48,714 bases of DNA from Burkholderiales bacterium (GCA_947463885.1 CANHUQ010000003.1:1-48714), one strand, 5' to 3'; shown: positions 1 to 8,402, counted from the first letter of the stretch. Numbers and translations are program-made. Notes: a model not told the origin generated them from the letters alone.

Positions 1-277
1 ACCACGAGGTGTGCAACTGCTGATCGCCCCAATAGACACGCGTGGGGTAGCTGCGTGTGGCATAGGGCGAATAACCGGGTTTGTCGGAGCGCACGGCCGC
101 TTTGGCGGGCTCGGACGCGCTGGTCGTCCCGGCGGCCTCGCTGCGAGGGGCTGCACCCTGGCTCTGTGCGTCAGCGCTGGGCCACAGGACCGTGGCGACA
201 CCGATCGGTACCGCCACCGCTGCGGCGGCGATGGCAAAGAGACGGCTCGGGGAGGGCATCGAGATGGGGCGTTTCAT
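1..277 (-). CDS. DUF3604 family protein, N-terminal part (cut by window edge)
   Basis: Only the first 92 codons are in the window; the gene runs off the left edge. The product starts with a basic n-region and a hydrophobic stretch (about residues 12-30) ending in SADA-Q, so it is probably exported. A low-complexity Ala/Ser/Pro linker follows, then RVYWGDQQLHTSW at the cut. This resembles the start of the DUF3604 domain, where a GD-x-x-LHTS segment follows the exported leader; the family is recalled as PHP-like and possibly metal-dependent. Function is unknown. It is the last visible gene of a minus-strand set with a lipoprotein and two DUF1254 proteins. The ATG at 277 was chosen because it precedes the basic n-region; a second ATG six codons later is possible. 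Confidence 0.7.
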   Translation of the reverse strand, partial: MKRPISMPSPSRLFAIAAAAVAVPIGVATVLWPSADAQSQGAAPRSEAAGTTSASEPAKAAVRSDKPGYSPYATRSYPTRVYWGDQQLHTSW

Positions 278-353
278 CGGATGACTCGCAGGGTGAGGTT
301 TTTCGAAGTGTATCGGCGCCGAGACGGCGCACCTGTACGAAGGGATGAGGGGT

Positions 354-959
354 TCAAGAGGTGCGCCGCTTGGTGGCGGCAGCGGGGATGGGTGTGGGGC
401 GCCAGGTCTCGATGGCCGCGCTGACGGTGCTGGCCGCAGTTTGTGGGCCATAGATGCGCACCACACCGAGTTCGATCGCTTGCGCAAGCCGCATGCGGCC
501 TGTTGCCAGGGCTGCGAGCACCGGCTCGTCGGTGAGCAGCACGACGTCACCTGAGACCGGCCCATCTGCGTGAACCTGCAGCGCCATCGCATCGCCCTGC
601 TGCTCGAAGCGCGACCACATCATTGGCCCCATGAGCAGTACGGCGAAGGTCGGAGTCGGTTGTTGGGGGCGCTGGGCGGCCAGATGATCGCGCAGCTGCG
701 TGAGCTGACCTGACACCTCACGATAGCGTTGCGCCAGGGCCAGGCGTTCGGCAATCGGGTTGGCAGGCGGGGTGGTATCGGCGCGCGCGAGCAGACCCTC
801 GAGCTGGGCCTGCCACACCGCGGTGCGTACCCACAGGGCATTGGGGTACGCAACATTGAGGGCGCCCACCGCTGCGTTGCCGTGATAACCGCAGGCGATC
901 ACGGGAAACGCAGCGACAATGAGCGCAGCCATGGCCGCCAGGCGTGCAGAGGCGGCCAT
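354..959 (-). CDS. putative lipoprotein of unknown function, weakly SCP2-like
   Basis: 201 aa. The N-terminus is hydrophobic and ends in V20-I21-A22-C23, a plausible lipobox, so the mature protein would be membrane-anchored. The middle (about 65-95) is Leu/Gln/Arg-rich and probably helical. The C-terminal part has a strand-turn-helix pattern, DVVLLTDEPVLAALATGRM followed by an Ile/Val-rich end, which resembles the SCP2 lipid-binding fold by eye only. I do not recognise the family. It lies 23 bases after the upstream DUF1254 gene and 76 before the DUF3604 gene on the same strand, so co-transcription is likely. No strong ribosome binding site is visible, and the ATG nine codons downstream is an alternative start. 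Confidence 0.6.
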   Translation of the reverse strand: MAASARLAAMAALIVAAFPVIACGYHGNAAVGALNVAYPNALWVRTAVWQAQLEGLLARADTTPPANPIAERLALAQRYREVSGQLTQLRDHLAAQRPQQPTPTFAVLLMGPMMWSRFEQQGDAMALQVHADGPVSGDVVLLTDEPVLAALATGRMRLAQAIELGVVRIYGPQTAASTVSAAIETWRPTPIPAAATKRRTS

Positions 960-982
960 GGTGTGCAGAGGCGCTGGCTGTC

Positions 983-2440
983 TTATTTGATCTCCACCAG
1001 ATCCGGCAGTGCCCAGGTCTTGTTGAAGTAAGGCTCGGTTGGGCCATAGAGCCGGAAGTAGGTGAACCAGCCCTTGCCCGGCACGGTCTGCACGAAGTTG
1101 TCGCTGGCACCGGCCGGCTTGGTGGGGCCGAAGAACAGGTCAACCGAGCCGTCGCTGTTTTGCACCAGCCCAGGCTTGCGCGACGAGATGTCGGCCGCAC
1201 CCTGCGGCGTCTGCAGCGGTGCGCGGGTGATGTTCTCGTATAAGGTGAACGACCAGAACTGCTTGACCGGCGCGTTCGGCGGCACACGCAGTCTGTAGCT
1301 CTTGCCGCCATCGAGCCAGGCACCCGCCTGATCCTTGGCGGTTTCGAGGTACACCTGACCGAAGCCCAGGGTGCGACCCTGCATGCCGAGCGTGTTGCCG
1401 ATGGCCTCATAGAACCACGAGGCACGCTCATCGAGCTGCGAGTAGCCCTTGGCCTGCTGGTCGAGTTCGACCATGTTCGAGTATTCCCACTGCGTGCCCT
1501 TGAACACCGTGGAGCCTGGGAAGCGCTTTTCAAACGCATTGGCGCGAGCCATCAGTTCGCCCATCTGGGCGCCTTCTCCCAGGATTTTCTTCTGACGGTC
1601 ATTGGGCGCGAAAGGCTTGCCTTTCTCAATACCCAGAGAGCGCAGCATGGCGTAGAAGTAGCCGTCGCGCACCTCGGGTGTTTCGGGCTCGAGGACGTCA
1701 CGCAGCTGCTGAAAGTAGCTGATGTCGTTGGGCTGCCAGGAGGCCCAGTCGCGTCCGCCCACCGGAACGTAGTTGGTCACGCCCGGCTTGGCCCGATCAG
1801 CCCAGCGGTACAGACGATGCTTACGCAGCGTGGCCTCGGCCTCTTTGATATCGGGCGACAGGCCGCGTGAGCCCCACCAGACCTGGTTGGTCGGTGACTT
1901 GATCACGGTGTAGCCCGGTGCCTGCACGGGCGCGCTGCCCGGGGGCAGGATCAGGTACTTGCCGCCCTTGCCCTTGTCGGGCCCGGTCTGACCCATGTCG
2001 GTCATCGGCCGCTGCCAGATGTCGTTCACGCCGCCTGCCGTGGCGCCCGGAGGCACTTCCACTACCAGCGGACCTTTCTCGGCCAGGTTCCAGAAGCTGA
2101 AGGCGTACATGGTCGTGAGGTTGGGCGTGAGCATGCCCGCCTTGTCTTTGAGCGACTGGTACAAAACGATGTCGCCGTCCTTGGCCCCGAAGTTCTTCAG
2201 ATGGGCCTGGTGCAGGTTGTGAAAGCCCACCGCCGGCAAGCCCCACAAATAGGCCTGGCTGGCCCGCTGAAAGTCCATCTCGTCATAGATCTTTTCCACT
2301 GCAGCCTTGGACGGATAGCCGTTCTCAAGTTGCAGGGTGCCGATGCGGGTGTTCACGGGCTGCGCCCAGGCGGCCGAGACGAGGGAGGCTGACAGCGAGA
2401 GCGCTGCAGCGAAGGCGAGGGGGCGGGTGAGTCGAGTCAT
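983..2440 (-). CDS. DUF1254/DUF1214 domain exported protein (distal copy)
   Basis: 485 aa. A Sec signal peptide (hydrophobic residues 8-24, AWA-Q cleavage near 26) sends it to the periplasm. The N-terminal half is DUF1254 (about 55-190), including an aromatic-rich stretch with NLTTMYAFSFWNL and a VNDIWQRPMTDMG segment. The C-terminal part is DUF1214 (about 375-480), with YRLRVPPNAPVKQFWSFTLY, PGLVQNSDGSVDLFFGP and GWFTYFRLYGPTEPYF. The two-domain order and length are normal for the family. Biochemical function is not established to my knowledge. It is the second of two paralogues in tandem, 48 bases after the first; the copies are clearly divergent, so this is not a recent duplication. AAGGTAAA upstream of the ATG may serve as ribosome binding site. 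Confidence 0.9.
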   Translation of the reverse strand: MTRLTRPLAFAAALSLSASLVSAAWAQPVNTRIGTLQLENGYPSKAAVEKIYDEMDFQRASQAYLWGLPAVGFHNLHQAHLKNFGAKDGDIVLYQSLKDKAGMLTPNLTTMYAFSFWNLAEKGPLVVEVPPGATAGGVNDIWQRPMTDMGQTGPDKGKGGKYLILPPGSAPVQAPGYTVIKSPTNQVWWGSRGLSPDIKEAEATLRKHRLYRWADRAKPGVTNYVPVGGRDWASWQPNDISYFQQLRDVLEPETPEVRDGYFYAMLRSLGIEKGKPFAPNDRQKKILGEGAQMGELMARANAFEKRFPGSTVFKGTQWEYSNMVELDQQAKGYSQLDERASWFYEAIGNTLGMQGRTLGFGQVYLETAKDQAGAWLDGGKSYRLRVPPNAPVKQFWSFTLYENITRAPLQTPQGAADISSRKPGLVQNSDGSVDLFFGPTKPAGASDNFVQTVPGKGWFTYFRLYGPTEPYFNKTWALPDLVEIK

Positions 2441-2488
2441 GGGGCGTGCGTTTACCTTGCAGAGGGGGGCGGTAGATCGTGTAGGACG

Positions 2489-3892
2489 TTACTTCAGTTC
2501 GGTGAGCGGAGGCAGACTCCAGCTGCCATCGATCAGATTGCTGCGCGGGCCGTAAAAGCGGGCTACAAAGAAGAACGGGCCTTTTGGCGTGGGCAGCCAG
2601 TTCGATGTCTTGTCACCGCCCGGGTCCGTGCTTTGCAGGTAGATGTCCATCGACCCGTCGGCGTTTTTCTTCAGCCCAGGCGAGCGGTCGCCAATCGAGT
2701 AACGGTTAAGTGGGTTATCCACCAGCAGGCGCTGGGGCAGGTTGTACATGGTGATCGACCAGAAGAGATCGGCCGGCGGCAGTTGCCCGGGTGCAAAGCG
2801 CAGCAGCCATTTGCGGTTGCCATCGAGCAGCTTGCCCTCTGGGTCAGTCTGCTGGCTGGCATAGACCGCTTCCTCCTTGGTGTTGCCGTAGATGCCCAGC
2901 ATCGCGCCCAGGGAACGATTCATCACATAGTCATTGCCCAACTGCTCACGCGTGCCGAAGAGCTTTTTCGAATCCTTCTGCACGGCAGCTGTCTCGGTCA
3001 GTTGCTTGGTGGCGTCTTGCACCCCCTGCTCAATAGCCGTGCGCAGTTCGGGCGATAAGCTGGCCGGGTCAAAGGGTTTGCCGGGCGCAATGCCGATCTT
3101 GGCGAAGCGCTCCATGGCGGCCTTCTCGGAAGGCACAGTGGGCATGAGCGGCAACATGGCGTTCAGATAACCGATGAAGCCGATGCCTTCCGCCTTGTCC
3201 TTGTCCCAGGGCGGCATGTTCAGGGGCGGCGCTGCAGGCGGCTTAGGCAGACCTGCATAGGCTGACAATGGGATCAGCCGATACTGCGCCTGCAAGGCCT
3301 GCAGGGTGGGGACATCTGCTGGGCCATTGAGTTGCGTGCGGGTGAGGGTGCCCACGATTTCGGTTTCTGCGCGGTAGACCCGCGTGATGCCCGGGGGCAC
3401 GTTCCCTTTCCAGTTTGGGCCGGCAAACAGGTAATTGCCTGGCTCGCGACCCGTGGCCCGGACCCCTGTATACGCAAAATTGTGCGTATACAGGTCGAAC
3501 CACTGGTTCACGTAATAGCGCGGCGCGGGTACGGACGGCAGCGACAGCACGATCGGCTCGGCACGCAGATCCAGCCAGGCCCACGAATAGGGTGTGTCGT
3601 TATTGGGGGTGACGATCTCGGCGTCTTGGGGGGTATAGGTGCGGGAGTAGTGCCTGAAGGTGTTCAGGCCACCCACGTATCCAGGCGCCTGGGTGTTGAG
3701 TGCCTGGTTATAGAAGGTTTGATACCCCTGGATGGGGGCGTAGCCATAGAGCCAGGCTTCTTTCGCGATCGCACGGGCTTCCGCCGGGGAGACCGCGCTC
3801 CCAGGCGCATTTGGCAGGCTTGTGCAGGCGGTCATGAGCAGACCGAAGAGGCCGGCGGCCAGTGCCGGCATGAGGCTCGTACCCGTACGCAT
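2489..3892 (-). CDS. DUF1254/DUF1214 domain lipoprotein (proximal copy)
   Basis: 467 aa. The start at 3892 is supported by AGGAG nine bases upstream; a TTG 21 bases earlier is open but less likely. The leader ends in LLMTAC (Cys23), a lipobox-like site, so this copy may be lipid-anchored while its downstream paralogue appears soluble. DUF1254 spans about 55-185 (NNDTPYSWAWLDLR, YYVNQWFDLYTHNFAYTG), and DUF1214 is C-terminal (RKWLLRFAPGQLPPADLFWS, then GPFFFVARFYGPRSNLIDGSW). It is the first gene of the minus-strand module and diverges from the LysR gene at 4009, the usual arrangement for a LysR-controlled target. Substrate and function are unknown. Confidence 0.9.
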   Translation of the reverse strand: MRTGTSLMPALAAGLFGLLMTACTSLPNAPGSAVSPAEARAIAKEAWLYGYAPIQGYQTFYNQALNTQAPGYVGGLNTFRHYSRTYTPQDAEIVTPNNDTPYSWAWLDLRAEPIVLSLPSVPAPRYYVNQWFDLYTHNFAYTGVRATGREPGNYLFAGPNWKGNVPPGITRVYRAETEIVGTLTRTQLNGPADVPTLQALQAQYRLIPLSAYAGLPKPPAAPPLNMPPWDKDKAEGIGFIGYLNAMLPLMPTVPSEKAAMERFAKIGIAPGKPFDPASLSPELRTAIEQGVQDATKQLTETAAVQKDSKKLFGTREQLGNDYVMNRSLGAMLGIYGNTKEEAVYASQQTDPEGKLLDGNRKWLLRFAPGQLPPADLFWSITMYNLPQRLLVDNPLNRYSIGDRSPGLKKNADGSMDIYLQSTDPGGDKTSNWLPTPKGPFFFVARFYGPRSNLIDGSWSLPPLTELK

Positions 3893-3949
3893 CGTCCTGC
3901 GCTCCTGTCTCAACTGTCAACAAACGGTCGCGAGAGTGCCTCAGGGCGG

Positions 3950-3962
3950 TTGCATAGCGCAA
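3950..3962. promoter_or_regulatory. candidate LysR-type operator in the divergent promoter
   Basis: TTGCATAGCGCAA is a dyad (TTGC-N5-GCAA) that fits the T-N11-A rule for LysR-type regulators. It lies midway in the 116-base gap between the divergent DUF1254 lipoprotein gene (start 3892) and the LysR gene (start 4009). A second related dyad shares its right arm: GCAA at 3959-3962 with TTGC at 3971-3974, extendable as ATAG..GCAA / TTGCTAT. Position and symmetry support control of both directions; binding is inferred. Confidence 0.4.
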
Positions 3963-4008
3963 TGCCAATCTTGCTATGGTTTTCATGCGTTTTAGGTATA
4001 TTCAATGC

Positions 4009-4959
4009 ATGCAAATTGACTTCCGCCTGCTCCGACAGGCCCAGGCACTGGCCGAGCACGGCAGTTTCAGTCGTGCCGCCGAAGCGCTGAATATCGCCCA
4101 GCCCTCGTTGAGTCGGGGCATCAAGGAACTGGAAGCACGGGTCGGCTTGCCGCTTTTTGAGCGACGCCGATCCGGACATCAACCCACCGATTTCGGGCGG
4201 CTGTTCCTGGATCACACCGCGCAGTTGCTGGCTGGCGTCGGCGACCTGGAACAGGAGGTCGCGCGGGCCAAGGGTCTGGTGACGGGTGAGCTTGCGGTTG
4301 GTTTCGGAGCGTATGCGGCTGAGGCGCTGGCGCCGGTCTGTGCCCCGGGGTTTGTCGCGAAGCACCCCTCGCTGCGCTTGCGGGTGCGTATGGAAGAGCC
4401 TGCTGCGATGGCCCGCAGCCTGCGCGCACGCACGATTGATCTGGCGGTGGGTGAAGCCAGTGTGCTGGCCGATGACGATGCGATCGAGGTGATGGCCACG
4501 CTCGCGCCGCTGATTGGGTATGTGGTGGTCAGGGCCGGGCATCCGCTGACGCGGCAACCCCATCCGACCCTGAACGATGTGCTGGCCTATCCGTTTGCGC
4601 AGGTGGTCATGCTGCCAGCCCGGGTGCTCAAGCCGCTCCTGGCTGCGCGCGGCGCTGCCAGTATGCCGGGCTTTCCTGCCATCGAATGCCCCAGCTTCAA
4701 CCTGGCTGCGCGGATCGTGGCCACGACCGACGCCTTCACCTTTGCCTCTTTAAGCACGCTGCGTGACGGGATGGACCGGGGGGAACTCGTGCCCTTACTG
4801 CAGGCCCCTTGGCTGCACGCCGAGTGGAGTATTGCCCGCCTGCGCAGACGCATCTTGTCGCCTGCCATGACTGACCTGGTGGAAGCCTTGCAACGTGCGC
4901 ATGTCCAGTTGCTCAGCGAGGAAGCGGTGCTGCGCGAACGATGGATCGCCACGTCCTGA
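4009..4959 (+). CDS. LysR-family transcriptional regulator
   Basis: 316 aa from the ATG at 4009. The reading frame is open 11 codons further, but LysR proteins normally begin right before the first helix, as in MQIDFRLLRQAQALAEHGSF here. The N-terminal winged helix-turn-helix (about 1-60) has the family pattern SFSRAAEALNIAQPSLSRGI followed by LEARVGLPLFERR. The rest is the periplasmic-binding-like effector domain (about 90-300). It diverges from the DUF1254/DUF3604 module across a gap holding a T-N11-A dyad, so it probably regulates that module and itself. The inducer cannot be read from the sequence. No strong Shine-Dalgarno is visible. Confidence 0.9.
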   Translation: MQIDFRLLRQAQALAEHGSFSRAAEALNIAQPSLSRGIKELEARVGLPLFERRRSGHQPTDFGRLFLDHTAQLLAGVGDLEQEVARAKGLVTGELAVGFGAYAAEALAPVCAPGFVAKHPSLRLRVRMEEPAAMARSLRARTIDLAVGEASVLADDDAIEVMATLAPLIGYVVVRAGHPLTRQPHPTLNDVLAYPFAQVVMLPARVLKPLLAARGAASMPGFPAIECPSFNLAARIVATTDAFTFASLSTLRDGMDRGELVPLLQAPWLHAEWSIARLRRRILSPAMTDLVEALQRAHVQLLSEEAVLRERWIATS

Positions 4960-4967
4960 CAAGCAGC

Positions 4968-4999
4968 CCGGCAGGCTGAGCCGCCGACCCGGCTGCCGG
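4968..4999. terminator. possible hairpin between converging genes
   Basis: CCGGCAG (4968-4974) and CTGCCGG (4993-4999) are perfect inverted 7-mers between the ends of the LysR gene and the converging kinase gene. There is no T-run, and the 18-base loop is itself GC-rich, so this is a weak terminator candidate only. The same two arms occur at 36353-36376, between gatB and pyrE. Confidence 0.25.
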
Positions 5000-5060
5000 C
5001 CGAGCTGTGTGCCTTTGTACAACCCGGTCTGAGAGGCCTTCTCCTGGCGTATCAGCCCCA

Positions 5061-6146
5061 TCAGGTGGCGTTGAGGCGCTCCAGCCGTTCTACCGCCTGC
5101 TCTGATTGCATCAGGGCAATGTCGATCGCGCGGCGCAGCCCGGGCATGTCCACCCCATCGGTGCTCTTCTTGCCTTCCATGTAGCGGGCGTATACGCCAT
5201 GGATGATGGCCGCAGTTTTCCAGCGGTTGAAGCCCACGTAGAAATCCAGCTTGGACAAGTCGCGCCCGGTGCGCGCGCCGTATCGGTCGGTCAGATACGG
5301 GCGACGTGCAAAGCCCGGCAGCGAGGTGGGCGGTACCACCCGCGGGTTGGGCGGGTCGGTGGGATCGAACCACTGGTTGAGCGCGTAGGCCAGATCAGCC
5401 AGCGGGTCGCCCAGCGTGGAAATCTCCCAGTCCACCACGGCAGCGATCGTGCCTTGGGGGCCGATCAAGGTGTTGTGCAAGCCATAGTCACCATGCACGA
5501 TGCGCGCCGGACCCTGATCGGGCGTGTTCTCAAGGAAATACTTCTGCAGGGCATGCGCACGCGGGTCGTCGTATTGAGCGGGTTCGGCCGAGGCCAGCCA
5601 CGAGCGATACCAGGTCTTCAATTGCCGGCCGATGTAATCGTCCTTTTTGCCCAGATCGCTTAGGCCCACCGCATCGGGGTCCACGGAATGCAGATCAGCC
5701 AGCACGTCGATGAAGGAGTCCGACATGATCATGCGGCGGTCTTCCGGCACCCATTGCTGCGTGTCCTCGGCCTTGTAGAGCGGATGGCCGTCGATCATGC
5801 CCATGACGTAGAAATGCGCGCCCGTGACCGAGGTATCTTCGCAAAACCCAAGTGCCGCCGGCACCGGCACGGGCGTGTTGCCCAGCCCTCGAATGACCGA
5901 CCATTCGCGCCCCATATCGTGCGCCTTGGGCAGGAGCTCGCCCATCGGTGGACGGCGGATGACCGCTTCGTTGCCTTGGGCGTCACGCAGTTTGAAAGTG
6001 AGGTTGGAGTGCCCGCCTTCGAGGCGGATCCAGGTGAGTGGCGGCGTGAGTTGCGGCACATGGGCGGTGATCCAGGCCTCAACAGCCGGCACGTTGTAGC
6101 CCGGGGTGGCGCTGCCTGCAGCGGCGGTGTCAGTGGTGTCGGTCAT
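5061..6146 (-). CDS. APH-family kinase, acyl-CoA-metabolism type (ACAD10/11 N-terminal-like)
   Basis: 361 aa. Aminoglycoside-phosphotransferase/choline-kinase fold: N-lobe with LEGGHSNLTFKL (about 42-53) and the AVIRRPP strand carrying the ATP-binding region; catalytic loop HGDYGLHN (218-225, catalytic Asp220, Asn225); metal-binding DWE at 239-241, followed by GDPLADLAY. This subgroup is linked to fatty-acid metabolism, not drug resistance: human ACAD10/11 and LvaA of the levulinate pathway use such kinases on 4-hydroxyacyl-CoA. Its ATG overlaps the stop of the acyl-CoA ligase gene (ATGA at 6143-6146), so the two are translationally coupled. Phosphorylation of a 4-hydroxyacyl-CoA is an inference; the exact substrate is open. 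Confidence 0.85.
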   Translation of the reverse strand: MTDTTDTAAAGSATPGYNVPAVEAWITAHVPQLTPPLTWIRLEGGHSNLTFKLRDAQGNEAVIRRPPMGELLPKAHDMGREWSVIRGLGNTPVPVPAALGFCEDTSVTGAHFYVMGMIDGHPLYKAEDTQQWVPEDRRMIMSDSFIDVLADLHSVDPDAVGLSDLGKKDDYIGRQLKTWYRSWLASAEPAQYDDPRAHALQKYFLENTPDQGPARIVHGDYGLHNTLIGPQGTIAAVVDWEISTLGDPLADLAYALNQWFDPTDPPNPRVVPPTSLPGFARRPYLTDRYGARTGRDLSKLDFYVGFNRWKTAAIIHGVYARYMEGKKSTDGVDMPGLRRAIDIALMQSEQAVERLERLNAT

Positions 6147-7852
6147 GCGTGGAGATCCTTGTTCAGTGCGCCTGCGTGGCGCAGTGCGGCCACGGCTTCA
6201 TCGCGCAGTTCGCGTTTGAGAATCTTGCCCGAGGGGGTGCGGGGCAGCGGCTCGAGGCAGGTGCGCACATAACGCGGCACTTCGAAGCGCGCCAGGCGTT
6301 CGCCCAGAAAACTGCGCAAGGCGTCCACATCGAGTGCGGCATCGCAATGAATGGTGGCGCCCACTTCTTCGCCCAGTCGGTCGTCGGGTACGGCGTACAC
6401 AGCCGCCTCATGCACCTGCGGGTGCTCGAGCAATGCGGCTTCCACTGCACCGCAGCCGATGTTTTCGCCACCGCGAATAATCAGATCCTTGCTGCGATCG
6501 ACGATGTACAGATAGCCGTCTGCATCGAATTGCGCGACATCTCCGGTGCGAAACCAGCCGTCTGCATCGATCATCTCAGCGTTCACCTCAGGCCGGTTCC
6601 AGTAGCCGTTGAACATTCCTGCGCCGCGTACCAGCAATTCCCCGCGTGCACCGGTGGGCACTTCGTGTCCGGCCTCATCGACGATCTTCAGTTCCATGAC
6701 CGCCGAGCATCTGCCGGAGCTTGCAGGTCGGTCCAGGTAGTCCTGACCACCGATGCCCACGCCGATGGCGTTGGTCTCGGTCATGCCCCAGCCGGTGCCG
6801 GGAAAGGCCTGCCCGAACGCGCGACCGATCTCGCCGACCTGCTCGGGCGCACGCGGTGCACCGCCCCCGCCCACGGCCAGCAGGGACGTGAGGTTACGCT
6901 GACCATCGCGCGCAAACCGCACCAGATCGCCGGTCATGGCCGCGGGTGCGATGAACGAGGTCAGGCGCTCGCGCTCGATCAGTTCAGCGCCCAGGGCTGC
7001 ATCCCACTTGTACATGCACACCAGCTTGCGCTGCGCGCGGTAGCTCGACAGGAAAATCGCGTGTGAGCCGGTCACGTGAAAGAACGGCACCGCCATGAGC
7101 GAGCCGGCTTGCTCGACGGGCGGTTGAAGGTCGACGCCTGCCACCTTGGCCGCGGCCAGGGCATCCAGTTCCCACGAGAGCAGGGCAGACAGGATCGCCC
7201 GATGTGTGCTGACGACGCCCTTGGGGTGTCCGGTGGAGCCCGAGGTGTAGAAGATCGTGGCTGGGTTATCAGCTGCCACGTGTGCGGGCGGCATGACCGC
7301 GTCGCTGCATCGGGCCAGCAGATCCGCCAACCGTGTTGTGCCGGGCGCGGTCTCGTCGGTTCGCACGCTGATGACCTGCACTGCCGGGCGATGTGCGCAC
7401 CGCGACAGTCGCTCGATGCGCTCCGCGTCTGCAAAGAGCACGCGTGCGCCGCAGTCGGTGAGCCCATAAGCCAGTTCGTCTGGCTGCCATAGTGCGTTCA
7501 TGGCCACTGCGATCGCGCCCAACGAGGTGATGGCCATGAAGGCCAGCACCCACTCGGGGTAATTGCGCATGGAGATGGCCACGCGGTCGCCGTGTTGCAC
7601 GCCGAATTCGCGCACCAAACCCTGAGCGATGCGCGCCGCCAGCGCCTGCGACTGCGCAAACGACAAGCGCTCTTCGTTGTAAATCAGAAAGGCCTTGTCG
7701 CTGACGCTCTGCTCGAACAACTCGCGCAGTGATGCCGGCGCGTTGACGAACACACGTAGTGTGCGTGCGCCAATGACCTGCGTCTGTAGCGCATATGGCT
7801 GACCCTGCGCCGTCAGCTCGGCGAGGGCCGAGGCACGGGTAATGGTGGTCAT
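6143..7852 (-). CDS. AMP-forming acyl-CoA synthetase (class I adenylate-forming)
   Basis: 569 aa. All ANL-superfamily motifs are present: P-loop YTSGSTGHPKG (202-212), GWGMTET (354-360), WFRTGD (433-438, ribose-binding Asp438), hinge DRSKDLIIRGGENI (452-465) and the C-terminal SGKILK with catalytic Lys546. It would activate a carboxylic acid to its CoA thioester with ATP in the cytosol. The sequence does not name the acid; medium-chain or hydroxy acids are plausible given the overlapping kinase gene. The stop codon overlaps the kinase ATG by four bases. GGAG lies nine bases upstream of the ATG. Directly upstream on the same strand is the toxin gene, 94 bases away, so an internal promoter is likely. 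Confidence 0.9.
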   Translation of the reverse strand: MTTITRASALAELTAQGQPYALQTQVIGARTLRVFVNAPASLRELFEQSVSDKAFLIYNEERLSFAQSQALAARIAQGLVREFGVQHGDRVAISMRNYPEWVLAFMAITSLGAIAVAMNALWQPDELAYGLTDCGARVLFADAERIERLSRCAHRPAVQVISVRTDETAPGTTRLADLLARCSDAVMPPAHVAADNPATIFYTSGSTGHPKGVVSTHRAILSALLSWELDALAAAKVAGVDLQPPVEQAGSLMAVPFFHVTGSHAIFLSSYRAQRKLVCMYKWDAALGAELIERERLTSFIAPAAMTGDLVRFARDGQRNLTSLLAVGGGGAPRAPEQVGEIGRAFGQAFPGTGWGMTETNAIGVGIGGQDYLDRPASSGRCSAVMELKIVDEAGHEVPTGARGELLVRGAGMFNGYWNRPEVNAEMIDADGWFRTGDVAQFDADGYLYIVDRSKDLIIRGGENIGCGAVEAALLEHPQVHEAAVYAVPDDRLGEEVGATIHCDAALDVDALRSFLGERLARFEVPRYVRTCLEPLPRTPSGKILKRELRDEAVAALRHAGALNKDLHA

Positions 7853-7946
7853 GGAAAGCGTCTCCGTCGTCGCGTTGCGCCTGCCGAATATCGAATGGCG
7901 CGCTGCGGTGATGTATCAGGTGTGTTTGAGCCTGATGATACCGATG

Positions 7947-8402
7947 TCACCCGGTGGCCGACGGGTCTTCGCCCGAGAGGTGTCTCTGGGCGGCCGCACC
8001 GAGCTTCGCATCGAAGGTCGCCAGCGGTGCTTGCAGATGGTCGGCGAGCCAGAGGTAGGACGCGTCGTAGCCTGAAAGATCGTAGCGGTGCGCCAAGGTG
8101 AAGGCTTCAAGCGGCGGCACAGCGAAGAGCTCGACACCCACATCTTCGAAATCCCGTATCGCCCGTGAAGCAAAATCGGACGAGATGGCCCGCCTTCGGA
8201 CTTTCTGGCGCGCCACATTACAAAGCTCGAAGCTCAGTAAAAACGGAGCGCATAGCCGACGCCCGCGGATCCACGCCACAGCTTCTTGCGTCCACGTTTC
8301 GGGAAATACCGTTGAGGCAAGGACACTGGCATCGATCACCAGCGTGGGTCGTAAGGCGTAGGCGACAGGTGGCTCTGCAACCATCAGTCGCGCACCAATC
8401 AT
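7947..8402 (-). CDS. vapC: PIN-domain ribonuclease toxin (VapC/FitB type)
   Basis: 151 aa. PIN fold with the expected acidic residues: Asp24 in VIDASVLA, Glu59 in LSFELCNVAR, Asp113 in GYDASYLWLA and Asp131 in LATFDAKLG. These would coordinate Mg2+/Mn2+ for endoribonuclease activity. The catalytic set is complete, so the toxin looks functional. The start codon overlaps the stop of the antitoxin gene (ATGA, 8399-8402), the usual coupling in these modules. A later ATG (codon 7) is an alternative start. RNA target unknown. Confidence 0.9.
   Translation of the reverse strand: MIGARLMVAEPPVAYALRPTLVIDASVLASTVFPETWTQEAVAWIRGRRLCAPFLLSFELCNVARQKVRRRAISSDFASRAIRDFEDVGVELFAVPPLEAFTLAHRYDLSGYDASYLWLADHLQAPLATFDAKLGAAAQRHLSGEDPSATG

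Noticed and set aside
6149-7066. 305-codon plus-strand frame opposite the acyl-CoA ligase
   Set aside because: Antisense to conserved ligase motifs; composition is typical of frame shadows in high-GC DNA.
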